Source: Aquipuribacter nitratireducens
GTDB taxonomy: Bacteria; Actinomycetota; Actinomycetes; Actinomycetales; JBBAYJ01
Direction: 5' to 3'
Length of the DNA: 64,000 nucleotides
NCBI RefSeq assembly: GCF_037860835.1
Contig: NZ_JBBEOG010000007.1
Coordinates: forward strand, 124,001 to 188,000
Of the stretch, positions 1 through 8,513 are shown piece after piece (the first letter of the stretch is position 1; every line of letters begins with the position of its first letter). Below the pieces are notes generated by a model. It did not search any database. It had not been told where the DNA came from and saw only the letters and a list, made by a program, of their open reading frames with translations. A program made the position numbers and the translations under genes.

Positions 1-366
1 CAGGTGCCGGTCGCGTCCGGAGTAGAACTCGTCCACCACCGTCCCCATCGAGATGTCGCCGCCGTCGCGGAACATGAGGTGGATGGGGTTGAAGCGGCCG
101 CCGAAACCCCCGCTCACCTGTGGTCCCGTCGCGTCCATCGGGAGGGAGAGCGAGATGCGGGTCCCCGACCGGATGCACGCGGCGGCGCGCGCGACGCGTT
201 CCGGCGTCACGTGGTTGAGGGTGCCGCGCTCGTCGTCGTCGCCCCAGCGGCCCCAGTTGGAGTACCGGCGGCTCAGCTCGCGGACGGTCTCGACGCTGGG
301 TGTCTGCTCGGCCATGTCGGGCTCGCTTCCGTGGGTGGTGGGGACGGTCGTCCCATGGGTGGTCAT
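1..366 (-). CDS. Cyclase-family metal-dependent hydrolase, N-terminal part (runs off the window)
   Basis: This is the first ~122 residues of a protein continuing past the left edge. It reads RRYSNWGRWGDDDERGTLNH near the start, then NPIHLMFRDG. That opening is typical of the cyclase / kynurenine-formamidase-like family (Pfam Cyclase), metal-dependent hydrolases that often open cyclic amides or lactones. The metal-binding His/Asp motif lies outside the window, so activity is unproven. I chose the ATG at 366 because it overlaps the stop of the acyl-CoA ligase gene as ATGA, the junction type used across this region; an in-frame ATG at 315 is the alternative. It is the last visible gene of the TPP enzyme-ligase-cyclase operon. 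Family confident, substrate unknown. Confidence 0.8.
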   Translation of the reverse strand, partial: MTTHGTTVPTTHGSEPDMAEQTPSVETVRELSRRYSNWGRWGDDDERGTLNHVTPERVARAAACIRSGTRISLSLPMDATGPQVSGGFGGRFNPIHLMFRDGGDISMGTVVDEFYSGRDRHL

Positions 367-1970
367 CGCCCGGCCCCCGCACCGACGGCGGTGGGTCGCG
401 TGGAGCGCGCGCCGGCGTCGTACCGCGTCCCGGCCGGGTAGTCCCCGGACCGCAGGCGGTGCTTCTCCGGCTTCGCCGTGGGCGTCTTGGGCAGGCTCGT
501 GATCGTCTCGACGTACCGGGGGACCTTGAACGCCGCGAGGTGCTCCTCGCACCACTCGACGACCGAGACCGGGTCGACGGTGTGCCCGGGCCGGGGCACG
601 ACGAACGCGCACAGCTCCTCGTCGGTGAGCTCCGAGGGAACCCCGATGACACCGGACTCGAGGACGTCGGGGTGGCGGTTGATGACCATCTCCACCTCCA
701 GCGACGACACGTTCTCGCCGCGTCGGCGGACGATGTCCTTGAGGCGGTCCACGAAGAAGAACCGGCCCTCCTCGTCCTGCCACGCGCTGTCACCCGTGCG
801 GAGCCAGCCGTCGACCAGGGTCTCCGCGGTCTTGTCCGGGTCCTTGAAGTAGCCGAGCATGAGCGCGGGGCTGCGGAGCGCGAGCTCTCCGACCTGGCCG
901 CGCGGCAGCTCCGTCCCGTCCTCGCCGATGATCATGGCCTCCGTGAGCGGGAGCGAGGGGTCGGGGTGGGAACGGGGCACCCCCATCGAGCCGGGGACCC
1001 GCTCCCCGTCGATCGGCTCGAGCAGCCCGAACGTCGTCTCGCTCATGCCGAAGCCGGAGACGCACGCCAGGCCGAACCGCTCCTCCACCTGCATGCGCAC
1101 CTCGTGCGGCAGCGCAGGCACGCCGTACGCCACGCGGACGCAGTGGTCCCGGTCCTCCGGCGACGGGGTGCTCTTCGAGAGGATGACCGTCATCGCGCCG
1201 ATGAAGTTGAACACCGTCACGCGGTGCCGGCGCACGTCGGGCCAGAAGCGGCTCGCGCTGAAGCGCGGGGCGAGCACGAGGGCGCCCTCCGCGCCGATCG
1301 CGCCCATCGTCGAGTACGCCTGCGAGTTGATGTGGAACAGCGGCAGGCAGGCGTAGATCCGGTCCCCCTTCTCCATCCGCATCCAGTGGGGGTAGGCCTG
1401 CCCGGTGAGCACGTAGTTCCGGTGCGGCTGCATGACCCCCTTGGGTCTGCCGGTGGTCCCGGACGTGTAGATGAGGCTGATGACGTCGTCGCCGTCGATG
1501 TCGACCGCAGGCGCCGCCCCCGCCAGCGCCTCCGCGTGGGCCACGAAGTCGTCGAGCCCGTCGGCCGCACCCAGCGACATCGTCGTGCGCAGCGAGGCCG
1601 ACGAAGCACCGATGCGGTGGAACAGCTCGGCGTGCGCCGGGTCGACGAGCGCGAACGCCGCCTCGGAGTGCTCGACGAGGTAGCGGGCCTCGTCGTACTT
1701 GAAGCCGGTGTTGACCGCGACGAGGACCGCTCCGATCTTGGCGAGCCCGAGCCACGCGTGGAGGAAGCCGGGGCTGTTGTCCGCCATGAAGGCCACACGG
1801 TCCCCCTTGCGCACCCCCAGCTCGTGCCAGAGGGCGGCGGCACGGTCGACCGCGGCGTCGAAGTCCGCGTAGGACTGCTCCTCGTCCTCCCAGATGAGGA
1901 AGGGGGCCGTCGGGTTGCGCTCGGCCGTCCCCTCCAGGAACGTCCGCACGTCCAGCCGTCGCGGGTCCAT
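363..1970 (-). CDS. AMP-dependent acyl-CoA synthetase/ligase
   Basis: About 535 residues of the ANL adenylating superfamily. It carries the phosphate loop YTSGTTGRPKG (about residues 168-178), the GMSETTFG motif, the GWLRTGDSAWQDEEGRFFF hinge region and a C-terminal PKTPTAKPEKHRLR holding the catalytic lysine. It should activate a carboxylic acid to its CoA thioester with ATP in the cytoplasm. The pattern resembles the CaiC/medium-chain group, but the substrate cannot be read from the sequence. The ATG at 1970 follows a strong AGGAGG; an upstream in-frame ATG at 2000 is less likely. It lies 42 bases after the TPP enzyme gene and overlaps the cyclase start by 4 bases, so the three are probably co-transcribed. 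Confidence 0.9.
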   Translation of the reverse strand: MDPRRLDVRTFLEGTAERNPTAPFLIWEDEEQSYADFDAAVDRAAALWHELGVRKGDRVAFMADNSPGFLHAWLGLAKIGAVLVAVNTGFKYDEARYLVEHSEAAFALVDPAHAELFHRIGASSASLRTTMSLGAADGLDDFVAHAEALAGAAPAVDIDGDDVISLIYTSGTTGRPKGVMQPHRNYVLTGQAYPHWMRMEKGDRIYACLPLFHINSQAYSTMGAIGAEGALVLAPRFSASRFWPDVRRHRVTVFNFIGAMTVILSKSTPSPEDRDHCVRVAYGVPALPHEVRMQVEERFGLACVSGFGMSETTFGLLEPIDGERVPGSMGVPRSHPDPSLPLTEAMIIGEDGTELPRGQVGELALRSPALMLGYFKDPDKTAETLVDGWLRTGDSAWQDEEGRFFFVDRLKDIVRRRGENVSSLEVEMVINRHPDVLESGVIGVPSELTDEELCAFVVPRPGHTVDPVSVVEWCEEHLAAFKVPRYVETITSLPKTPTAKPEKHRLRSGDYPAGTRYDAGARSTRPTAVGAGAGR

Positions 1971-2012
1971 CAGTCGTCCTCCTGCGTCGTCGAGCCGCAC
2001 GCGGCGGTCCGG

Positions 2013-3704
2013 TCAGTGGGTGGCGCGAGCCGCCGAGCCCTTGGGGGCCACGGCGTCGCGTGAGGTGGTGACGTCGACGAGCACCGGGCCCGGGGTCGCG
2101 AGGGCCCGCTCGACGGCCGAGGCCAGCTCGGCGGGCTTCTCGACCCGCAACCCGGTGACCCCGAGGGACTCCGCGACGCGCGCGAGGTCGACGTCCCGGA
2201 AGTGCCACAGCTCGTGGTGGCGGCCGTGGAGCGACCCGCCGTACGCCACCGTGTAGGGGTTGATCTCCTGGTTGAGCGAGGCGTTGTCGTTGACGACGAC
2301 CGTGACGGGGATCCCCCACCGTGCCGCGGTCTCGAGCTCGGCGAGGTGGTAGTACAGGCCCCCGTCCCCCGTGAACACGACGACCGGCCGGTGCCGCCGG
2401 GCCACCTGCGCGCCGATCCCGGCCGGCAGCGCCCAGCCGAGGGAGCCGGCCGCGCGGACGAACCCCTGCCCGGGCCGGCTGAGGTCGAGGTAGCCGGCGG
2501 TCCACATGCCGGCGTGCCCGGTGTCGGCGACGACGAGGGCGTCGTCCGGCAGGAGCTGGCCGAGCTCGTCGGTGAGGCGCTCGGGACGCAGCGGCACCTC
2601 GTCCGACTGGACGTGGTGGGCCACGGACGCCCGCCAGGACGCCGTGAGCGCGGCGGCTCGCTCGCGCCAGGCCGCGGTCGCGGCGGTGTCGACGTCGCCG
2701 AGGGCGTCGAGGAAGGCGCGGAGGCCGAGGCGGGCGTCGGCGACGACACCCACGGTGTCGGGGAAGTGACGGCCCGGCTCGGTCGGGTCGATGTCGAGGT
2801 GGACCACCCGGGTGCCGGACGACGGGACCTGCCACGTGAGCGTGACCTGGCTGCCGGTCTGGCTGCCGACGTACATCACGAGGTCGGCCTCGAGCAGCAC
2901 GTGGTTGGCGCTCGCGCGGGCGTACAGGCCGGGGATGCCGACGGCGAGCGGGTGGTCGGCGGGGACCGTGTCCTTGCCGTTGAGAGACGTGGCGATCGGG
3001 GCCCCGAGCCGCTCGGCGAGCGCGACGACCTCCGCGGCGGCCCCGGACGCGCGCACGCCCCCGCCGGAGACGAGCACGGGGCGGCACGCCGCCCGCAGCG
3101 CCTGCACGGCGGCCGCCACCGCCAGCGGGTCGGGCGCCGTCCTCACCGCGGGGACGGCGTGCTCGTACGGCTGCGGGACCTCCGCGTCGATGGTCTGCGA
3201 CTCGACCACGTCCCCCGTGTGCCCGGCGAGCTCGAGGTGCACCGGACCAGGTTTGCCGGACGTGGCGTCGCGGAAGGCCTGCGCGAGCTGGTCCGGGAGG
3301 CGCGCGGCGTCGTGGACCTGGCGGCTGGAGCGTGTGACGGGCTTGAAGAGCGGGAAGTCCTCGATCTCCTGGTAGTAGTTGCGGCCACGGCTGTACTCGT
3401 ACGGTCCGCCCGTGACGGCCAGCACCGGCGAGCACCCGAGGTAGGCGTCCCGCAGGCCGGCGGCGAGGTTCGCGGCGCCGATGTTCTGGGCCATGCACAC
3501 GCCGGGCCGGCCGCTGGCGCGCGCGTAGCCGTCGGCCATGTAGGCCGCCGCCTTCTCGCCGTGGGCGACGATCCGGCGGATGGAGGTCTCCTCCTCCATC
3601 GCCACGAGCGTCGCACTCAGGACCGTCGGCACGAGGAAGACGGCACTCACGCCGTAGGCGTCCAGAGACCGGGCCAGGTAGCGCGCGCCTGACATCTCGC
3701 TCAC
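2013..3704 (-). CDS. Thiamine-pyrophosphate-dependent decarboxylase/synthase-type enzyme
   Basis: About 563 residues with the three-domain layout of the acetolactate synthase / benzoylformate decarboxylase family. The N-terminal half has HGEKAA with the cofactor-activating glutamate near residue 50. A central domain follows, and the C-terminal part carries GDGGLYYHLAELETAAR...NDN, the GDG-N motif that binds Mg-TPP. It probably decarboxylates a 2-oxo acid or oxalyl-type thioester, or carries out a carboligation. The GTG at 3704 has GGAGGG 8 bases upstream and is preferred over the ATG at 3695. It is the first gene of a minus-strand operon with the acyl-CoA ligase and cyclase, and is divergent from the IclR-type regulator. 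Family certain, reaction open. Confidence 0.88.
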   Translation of the reverse strand: MSEMSGARYLARSLDAYGVSAVFLVPTVLSATLVAMEEETSIRRIVAHGEKAAAYMADGYARASGRPGVCMAQNIGAANLAAGLRDAYLGCSPVLAVTGGPYEYSRGRNYYQEIEDFPLFKPVTRSSRQVHDAARLPDQLAQAFRDATSGKPGPVHLELAGHTGDVVESQTIDAEVPQPYEHAVPAVRTAPDPLAVAAAVQALRAACRPVLVSGGGVRASGAAAEVVALAERLGAPIATSLNGKDTVPADHPLAVGIPGLYARASANHVLLEADLVMYVGSQTGSQVTLTWQVPSSGTRVVHLDIDPTEPGRHFPDTVGVVADARLGLRAFLDALGDVDTAATAAWRERAAALTASWRASVAHHVQSDEVPLRPERLTDELGQLLPDDALVVADTGHAGMWTAGYLDLSRPGQGFVRAAGSLGWALPAGIGAQVARRHRPVVVFTGDGGLYYHLAELETAARWGIPVTVVVNDNASLNQEINPYTVAYGGSLHGRHHELWHFRDVDLARVAESLGVTGLRVEKPAELASAVERALATPGPVLVDVTTSRDAVAPKGSAARATH

Positions 3705-3754
3705 GGGTGCTGCCCTCCGGTGTCCGCTGGCGGAGCGTCCTCGCTCCCGGCCAA

Positions 3755-3773
3755 GTGTCTTGTCTAACAAGAC
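3755..3773. promoter_or_regulatory. Perfect inverted repeat, candidate IclR-family operator
   Basis: GTCTTGT-CTA-ACAAGAC at 3757-3773 is a perfect 7-3-7 inverted repeat, AT-rich for this genome. It lies in the 175-base gap between the divergent TPP-enzyme and IclR-regulator genes. IclR-type repressors usually bind such palindromes in the shared promoter region and often autoregulate. A near-identical 12-mer (AGTGTCTTGTCT here) occurs upstream of the ABC-transporter operon near 14.94 kb. Binding itself is inferred. Confidence 0.55.
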
Positions 3774-3879
3774 GTCGTCTCGAAAGCATGCCCGGCGCGG
3801 TCGGAGAGTGTCAAGCCTCGTGACGTCGTCGCGCCGGTAGCCTCGACGGCGACGCCGGCCAGCCCTACGGAAGGTGCCG

Positions 3880-4662
3880 ATGAGCAGCACAGACACCGCG
3901 AACGGCACGCGCTCGAGCGTGCTGTCGAGGGCCATCACCCTCTTCGAGCTCGTCGCGATGCAGTCCGAGGGGATCGGCGTGCGCGAGGCCGCCCGCCGTA
4001 CCGGGATCGACCGGAGCGCGGTCAGCCGGATCCTCACGCAGTTCGAGGAGCTCGGGTACATCGAGCAGGAGCGCGAGCGGGGGCTCTACCGGGCCGGCCC
4101 GCGGCTCTTCGCCCTGGTGGCCGCGCTGGCCGAGCGGGACTCCCTCAGCCGCGCCGCGAGACCCGCCCTCCGCGGCCTCGTCGACCGGTTCAACGAGACG
4201 TGCTACCTCGCGGCCCGGATGGACGACGAGCTCGTGTTCCGCGACAAGGTCGACTGCGAGCACACGATCCGCTACGTCATCGAGATGGGGAAGCCGTTCC
4301 CCCTGGTCAGCGGCGCCTCCGGCATGGCGATCCTCAGCGGGATGACCGACGAGGAGGTCGAGGCGGTCCTCCGCAAGCCCATCGACGCGCACACGGCCCA
4401 GAGCTTCACCGAGGCGGACCAGGTGCGGGCGCAGGTCGTCCGGGACCGCGAGCTCGGCTACTCCTTCAGCCCGGGCCGGTGGGTACCCAACGGGGCGGGC
4501 ATCGCGGCACCGTTCTTCGACGCGTCCGGTCGGTGCGCCGGCGCGCTCACCCTCTCCTGCCCCGCCGACCGGCTGGCGACGATGTCGGTGCAGGAGATCG
4601 GCGAGGCCGTCCGCGACGCCGCGCGCTCGCTGTCGCAGCGCCTCGGTCACGTCCCGGGCTGA
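3880..4662 (+). CDS. IclR-family transcriptional regulator
   Basis: 260 residues. The N-terminal winged helix (about 10-70) reads ITLFELVAMQ, then GVREAARRTGIDRSAVSRIL and LGYIEQ. The rest matches the IclR effector-binding domain, with GKPFPLVSGASGMAIL and a C-terminal CAGALTLSCPADRL. Such proteins sense small aromatic or carboxylic compounds and control nearby catabolic genes. The ATG at 3880 has GGAAGG 5 bases upstream. It is transcribed away from the TPP-enzyme operon across a perfect palindrome, so autoregulation and control of that operon are likely. Its 3' end overlaps the convergent deacetylase gene by 16 bases. Confidence 0.93.
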   Translation: MSSTDTANGTRSSVLSRAITLFELVAMQSEGIGVREAARRTGIDRSAVSRILTQFEELGYIEQERERGLYRAGPRLFALVAALAERDSLSRAARPALRGLVDRFNETCYLAARMDDELVFRDKVDCEHTIRYVIEMGKPFPLVSGASGMAILSGMTDEEVEAVLRKPIDAHTAQSFTEADQVRAQVVRDRELGYSFSPGRWVPNGAGIAAPFFDASGRCAGALTLSCPADRLATMSVQEIGEAVRDAARSLSQRLGHVPG

Positions 4663-5498
4663 GCGCCCCGGCGGTCACCGACGACGAAGTCGGCGACCTG
4701 GCTGCGCGTCGCGCACCACATGCCGGCCGCCCGGGCGGTCGACACGATCTCGCTGAGGGCGAGCAGACCCGCCGGGCGGCACCCGACGTGGGCGTGGAGG
4801 GTGACGTCGACGTAAGCGAGCCGGTCGGTCCCGACGATCGCCCGGGCCTCGTACTCGAAGCTGCGTGCGAGGTCGCTGACGGGGCGGCCGTACCGCACGG
4901 TCATCGGCAGGTCGTTGGTCTCCAGGCCGAACGGCAGCGCGGTGATGGGTCCCGCCGGGGTGTCGAGCCGGTAGGGCAGGTCCGCGTCGAACACGTCCCC
5001 GAACCAGTCGTAGCCCGCGGCAGCGAGGAGCTCGGCCGTGAGGGCGCTCGGCGTGCACCGCGGGCTGATCCAGCCACGCGGCCGACGCCCTACCAGGCGG
5101 CCGAGCGCGTCGGCGCACCGCTCGACCTCCTCGGCCTCCGCGTCCCGCCCCAGGAGCGCCGGGATCCGGTTCTGCGCCCAGGCGTGGGCCGCGACCTCGT
5201 GCCCCGCGGCGGCGACGGCCTCGACGGTGCCGGGGCGGGTCTCGGTGAGGCAGCCGCTGACGTAGAAGGTCGCGGGCACGTCGAGGCGGCGCAGCAGGTC
5301 GAGGACCGCCGGCACGCCGGTGCGCCAGCCGTAGTCGGCCCAGCCGCGTGCCTGGTGGTCGAGCGCACCCGCGGGCAGGGGGTTGCCCATGGGTCCGAGA
5401 CCCGGGGCGACGCCCGGCTCCCACTGCTCGTACATGATGTTGACGACGAGGGCCCCACGGGACCCGGAGGGCCAGCTGGACGGCGGCTGAGGGCTCAC
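4647..5498 (-). CDS. Polysaccharide-deacetylase (NodB-like) family hydrolase
   Basis: 283 residues with the NodB-homology fold. FYVSGCLTETRPG is followed by GHEVAAHAWAQNR, whose histidines are the expected metal ligands, and later by ISPRCTPSALTAELL and LHAHVG. The spacing resembles PuuE/allantoinase-like and other amide-cleaving members rather than chitin deacetylases, and no signal peptide is seen. It probably cleaves a C-N bond of a small metabolite in the cytoplasm. The GTG at 5498 overlaps the amidohydrolase stop as GTGA and has GGAG 6 bases upstream. It is the last gene of the GntR-led operon. Substrate unknown. Confidence 0.85.
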   Translation of the reverse strand: MSPQPPSSWPSGSRGALVVNIMYEQWEPGVAPGLGPMGNPLPAGALDHQARGWADYGWRTGVPAVLDLLRRLDVPATFYVSGCLTETRPGTVEAVAAAGHEVAAHAWAQNRIPALLGRDAEAEEVERCADALGRLVGRRPRGWISPRCTPSALTAELLAAAGYDWFGDVFDADLPYRLDTPAGPITALPFGLETNDLPMTVRYGRPVSDLARSFEYEARAIVGTDRLAYVDVTLHAHVGCRPAGLLALSEIVSTARAAGMWCATRSQVADFVVGDRRGAQPGT

Positions 5499-6526
5499 GG
5501 ACTGCTCCAAAGTGTGGGGAGGACGGCGGCGAGCAGCCCGCCGAGTGCGCCCGGATCGACCAGGCCCTCGGTGACCGCCCTCCGCACGAGGTCGACGGAC
5601 GGCGCCAGGTCGTCCGACCCGACGAAGGGGTAGTCGGTGCCGAGGACGAGCCGCCCGGGCGGCAGCACCTGCGCGGCGAGACGCAGTGTCTCCGGCGAGC
5701 TGTTGGCGGTGTCGAAGAGGAGCCGGTCGAGCAGCTCCGCCCGTGGCAGCGAGGCTCCCATCCGCCGCGCCTCGAGCTCCCACCGCCAGCGCAGGCGGTG
5801 CAGCAGGAAGGGCAGCGTCCCGCCGAGGTGGGGCACCACCCACGTGATGGCCGGGAACCGCTCGATCACCCCCCCGGCGACCAGGCGGACGGCCACGACC
5901 GTGTCCTCGAAAGGCGCCCCGACGGACCACTCCATGCCGTGGTCGGTGAGCGCCCCACGTGCGCAGAAGCCATCCGGGTGCAGGAGGACGAGCGATCCCG
6001 TCTCGGCGAGGGCGCCCCACACGGGGTCCCACCGGGGCAGGTCGATGGCCGCGGTGTCGATGTGCGTCGGGATGCAGTAGCCGGCGAAGCCGGTGAGGTC
6101 GCGGGCTCGCCTCGCCTCCTCGACGGCCGCCTCGACGTGGGGCAGGGGCAGCGACGCGAGGAAGCGGAACCGGTCCGGGTGCGCCGCGACCACCTCGGCG
6201 CACCCGTCGTTGAAGGCGCGGACGAGCCTGCTGCGGGTGACGGGGTCCGGGTGCCACACGTTCATCGAGGCGAAGCCCAGGAGCTGCACGTCGATCCTCG
6301 CGGCGTCCATGAGCGCGAGCCGGCGGTCGTACGCCCCGAGGAAGGCCGGCTCCGTCGTGACGAGGGGGTGGTCGAGGAAGGCCCGGGCGACCTCTGCGTG
6401 CGGGCCCGCGCCCCGCGCCGCCTCGCGGACGACGGCGACGTACCCGGGCGGGTAGACGTGACCGTGGACGTCGACGACGGCGTCCCCGGGCACGGCCGCG
6501 TGCGCAGCGGCCGGCGCCCCGCTCAC
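5495..6526 (-). CDS. Amidohydrolase (ACMSD-like, Amidohydro_2 family)
   Basis: 343 residues of the TIM-barrel amidohydrolase superfamily. The N-terminal metal site is DVHGHVYP (HxH). Further ligand histidines are expected in LLHPDGF and VVPHLGG, and an aspartate in LGTDYPF. This subgroup holds nonhydrolytic decarboxylases (aminocarboxymuconate-semialdehyde, resorcylate and 5-carboxyvanillate decarboxylases) as well as hydrolases, so either C-C or C-N cleavage is possible. The GTG at 6526 overlaps the CoA-transferase stop as GTGA, and the 3' end overlaps the deacetylase start the same way, so translation is probably coupled. A second family member is encoded at 10176-11189. Confidence 0.88.
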   Translation of the reverse strand: MSGAPAAAHAAVPGDAVVDVHGHVYPPGYVAVVREAARGAGPHAEVARAFLDHPLVTTEPAFLGAYDRRLALMDAARIDVQLLGFASMNVWHPDPVTRSRLVRAFNDGCAEVVAAHPDRFRFLASLPLPHVEAAVEEARRARDLTGFAGYCIPTHIDTAAIDLPRWDPVWGALAETGSLVLLHPDGFCARGALTDHGMEWSVGAPFEDTVVAVRLVAGGVIERFPAITWVVPHLGGTLPFLLHRLRWRWELEARRMGASLPRAELLDRLLFDTANSSPETLRLAAQVLPPGRLVLGTDYPFVGSDDLAPSVDLVRRAVTEGLVDPGALGGLLAAVLPTLWSSP

Positions 6527-7701
6527 CGCCCGACCCTCGACGACAGCCACTCGCGCACGGACTCGTCGTGCCGCCCGAGCGTGGGCGGTGGCCGGTGGGC
6601 ACCGGGTGTGCGCTCGCGGCCGTCGTGGCCGAACAGCCGGAGCGGTGGACCCGGGAGCGACGTCGGGCCGAGCGTCTCGTGGTCGACGGTGACCACGAGA
6701 CCCTGGCTGCGGGTCTGCTCCCACTCGTAGACCTCGTCGAGGGTGCGGACCACGCCGCACGGCACCCCGGCGCGGCTGAGCAGCTCGAGGACCTCGCCGA
6801 CGTCCCGCTCGGCGAACGACGCCTCGAGACGCGCGACGAGGAGGTTGCGGTTGCGCACCCGCTCGTCGTTGGTCGCCAGACCCTCGGCACCCGGGTCGAG
6901 ACCCAGGGCGGAGCAGAGCGCCCGCCACAGCGCCTCCGAGCCGCAGGCGACCTGGACGGCGCCGTCACCGGCGCGGAACAGGCCGTACGGGGCGATCGAG
7001 GGGTGGTGGTTACCACGAGCCCTCGGCACCTCGCCGGCGACGGTCCACCGCGTCCCCTGGAAGGAGTGCGCGGCGACGACGGAGGCGAGCAGGGACGTCC
7101 TCACGACCTGGCCGGTCCCGGTCCGTTCCCGTTCGTGCAGCGCGGCGAGCACGCCCACGGCGCCGTTCATGCCCGCGAGGAGATCGCCCACCGGGACCCC
7201 CACCCGCTGCTCCTCCCCGGGGGCCGCGCCGGTCAGGGACATGAGTCCGGCCTCACCCTGGGCGATCTGGTCGTACCCCGCACGCCCTCCGTCCGGGCCG
7301 TCGTGCCCGAAGCCCGTGATGGACAGGACGACCAGCCGGGGGTTGAGGGCGCGCAGCACCTCGAGGCCCAGGCCGAGTCGCTCGAGGACACCGGGACGGA
7401 AGTTCTCGACGAGCACGTCGGCCTCGACGAGGAGCGCTCTCAGCACGCCGAGGTCCGCCTCGAGTCGGAGGTCGAGGACGACGGACTCCTTGTTCCGGTT
7501 GCACGAGAGGAAGTACGTCGACTCCTCCTGCCCGGCAGGACCGACGAACGGTGGTCCCCAGCGGCGGGTGTCGTCGCCCTGCGGCGACTCGACCTTGACG
7601 ACCCGTGCCCCGAGGTCACCGAGCATCATTGCCGCGTGGGGTGCGGCGAGGGCCCGGCCGAGATCGACGACGAGCAGCCCGGCGAGCGGTCCCTCGTTCA
7701 C
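6523..7701 (-). CDS. CaiB/BaiF-type class III CoA-transferase
   Basis: 392 residues. It begins with GLLVVDLGRALAAPHAAMMLGDLGARV and continues with SCNRNKESVVLDL and ENFRPGVLERLGLG, the usual signature of family III CoA-transferases. The expected catalytic aspartate is in GVPVGDLLAG, about residue 173. The enzyme moves CoA between an acyl-CoA and a free acid, and could activate or recycle an intermediate of the pathway encoded around it. The GTG at 7701 overlaps the GntR stop and the 3' end overlaps the amidohydrolase start, both as GTGA. Family very sure; donor and acceptor acids unknown. Confidence 0.92.
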   Translation of the reverse strand: MNEGPLAGLLVVDLGRALAAPHAAMMLGDLGARVVKVESPQGDDTRRWGPPFVGPAGQEESTYFLSCNRNKESVVLDLRLEADLGVLRALLVEADVLVENFRPGVLERLGLGLEVLRALNPRLVVLSITGFGHDGPDGGRAGYDQIAQGEAGLMSLTGAAPGEEQRVGVPVGDLLAGMNGAVGVLAALHERERTGTGQVVRTSLLASVVAAHSFQGTRWTVAGEVPRARGNHHPSIAPYGLFRAGDGAVQVACGSEALWRALCSALGLDPGAEGLATNDERVRNRNLLVARLEASFAERDVGEVLELLSRAGVPCGVVRTLDEVYEWEQTRSQGLVVTVDHETLGPTSLPGPPLRLFGHDGRERTPGAHRPPPTLGRHDESVREWLSSRVGR

Positions 7702-8390
7702 GTCGCACCCCCGCGGTGGCGGGCGAGGGCCCGGGCCACGACGTCCTCGTCGCCGTCGGCGATCGCGTCGACGAGCTCGCGGTGCACCTCGAGGCGGTCG
7801 CGACGGTAGGCGGCGGCCGTCGCAGGGTCGTCGGCGTCGCTGCGCGCCTGCTCCGAGCACCGGTCGATGACCTCGAGCGTCGCCAGGTACATCGCCCGCA
7901 GCATCTCGTTCGGCGTGACCTTCGCGATCGCCTCGTGGAGCGACCACACCGCCCGTACGAACGCGTCGTGGTCGTCGACCGCTGCCTCGAGGGGGCGGAG
8001 CCGGGACCGCAGCCGGCGGAGGTCGGCGGCGGTGCGCGACCGGGCGGCGTCGGCGACGACGAGCGGCTCCAGTGCCTCGCGGATGGCGAGGGCGTCGGCG
8101 AGCGTCGTCGCGTGGCCGTGAACGGACAGCAGGGTGTGACGCAGGCGGACGACCGGCCCGGTGCCCGCGACGAACACACCGCCTCCGCGGCCGGGTCGCA
8201 CCTCGACGACGCCACGGTCCACGAGCAGGCGCACCGCCTCGCTCACCGTCGCGCGTCCGAAGCCGGAGCGCAGCCGCCACCCGTCGATGGTGCCGACCGG
8301 GTCACCCGCCGTCAGTCCCTCCGCGGCGATGGTGCGCTCGACCTCGCCGGCGAGGGCCTGGGCACGCGTGGCGGGGGCCTGGGTCGGCAT
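7698..8390 (-). CDS. GntR-family (FadR/FCD type) transcriptional regulator
   Basis: 230 residues. The N-terminal winged helix includes FGRATVSEAVRLLVDRGVVEV and a GRGGGVFV wing. The C-terminal helical FCD domain carries candidate metal ligands in ALAIREALEPL, SLHEAI and VHRELVDAI. FCD regulators usually bind small carboxylic acids. The ATG at 8390 lacks a clear Shine-Dalgarno, so translation from a short leader is possible. It heads the operon with CoA-transferase, amidohydrolase and deacetylase, joined by 4-base overlaps, and is divergent from the FAH-family gene. An inverted repeat just upstream (8419-8443) is a candidate autoregulatory site. Confidence 0.9.
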   Translation of the reverse strand: MPTQAPATRAQALAGEVERTIAAEGLTAGDPVGTIDGWRLRSGFGRATVSEAVRLLVDRGVVEVRPGRGGGVFVAGTGPVVRLRHTLLSVHGHATTLADALAIREALEPLVVADAARSRTAADLRRLRSRLRPLEAAVDDHDAFVRAVWSLHEAIAKVTPNEMLRAMYLATLEVIDRCSEQARSDADDPATAAAYRRDRLEVHRELVDAIADGDEDVVARALARHRGGAT

Positions 8391-8418
8391 GCGGCGAACG
8401 TACCCACGGCGACCGACG

Positions 8419-8443
8419 ACATTCAAGCGAAAGGTTGCAATGT
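8419..8443. promoter_or_regulatory. Imperfect inverted repeat, candidate GntR operator
   Basis: ACATTCAA (8419-8426) and TTGCAATGT (8435-8443) form an inverted repeat with one extra base in the right arm and an 8-base spacer. It is AT-rich for this genome and lies in the divergent gap between gntR (start 8390, minus) and the FAH-family gene (start 8514, plus). That position suits a regulator controlling both directions. The repeat is seen; its binding protein is inferred. Confidence 0.45.
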
Positions 8444-8513
8444 TTAGGTGGGATGGTCGACAGTGTGCTTGCCGGTCGGCTCCCGCTCGACCGCGCCTGG
8501 AGGTGGGGTCACC

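Noticed and set aside
300-2063. Long plus-strand frame antisense to the acyl-CoA ligase
   Set aside because: High GC keeps stops rare on the opposite strand. No motifs, and composition is typical of a shadow.
790-3789. A 999-codon minus-strand open frame across the ligase and TPP-enzyme genes
   Set aside because: It is Arg/Pro/Gly-rich shadow sequence in the wrong frame. The two real genes have complete motifs in other frames.
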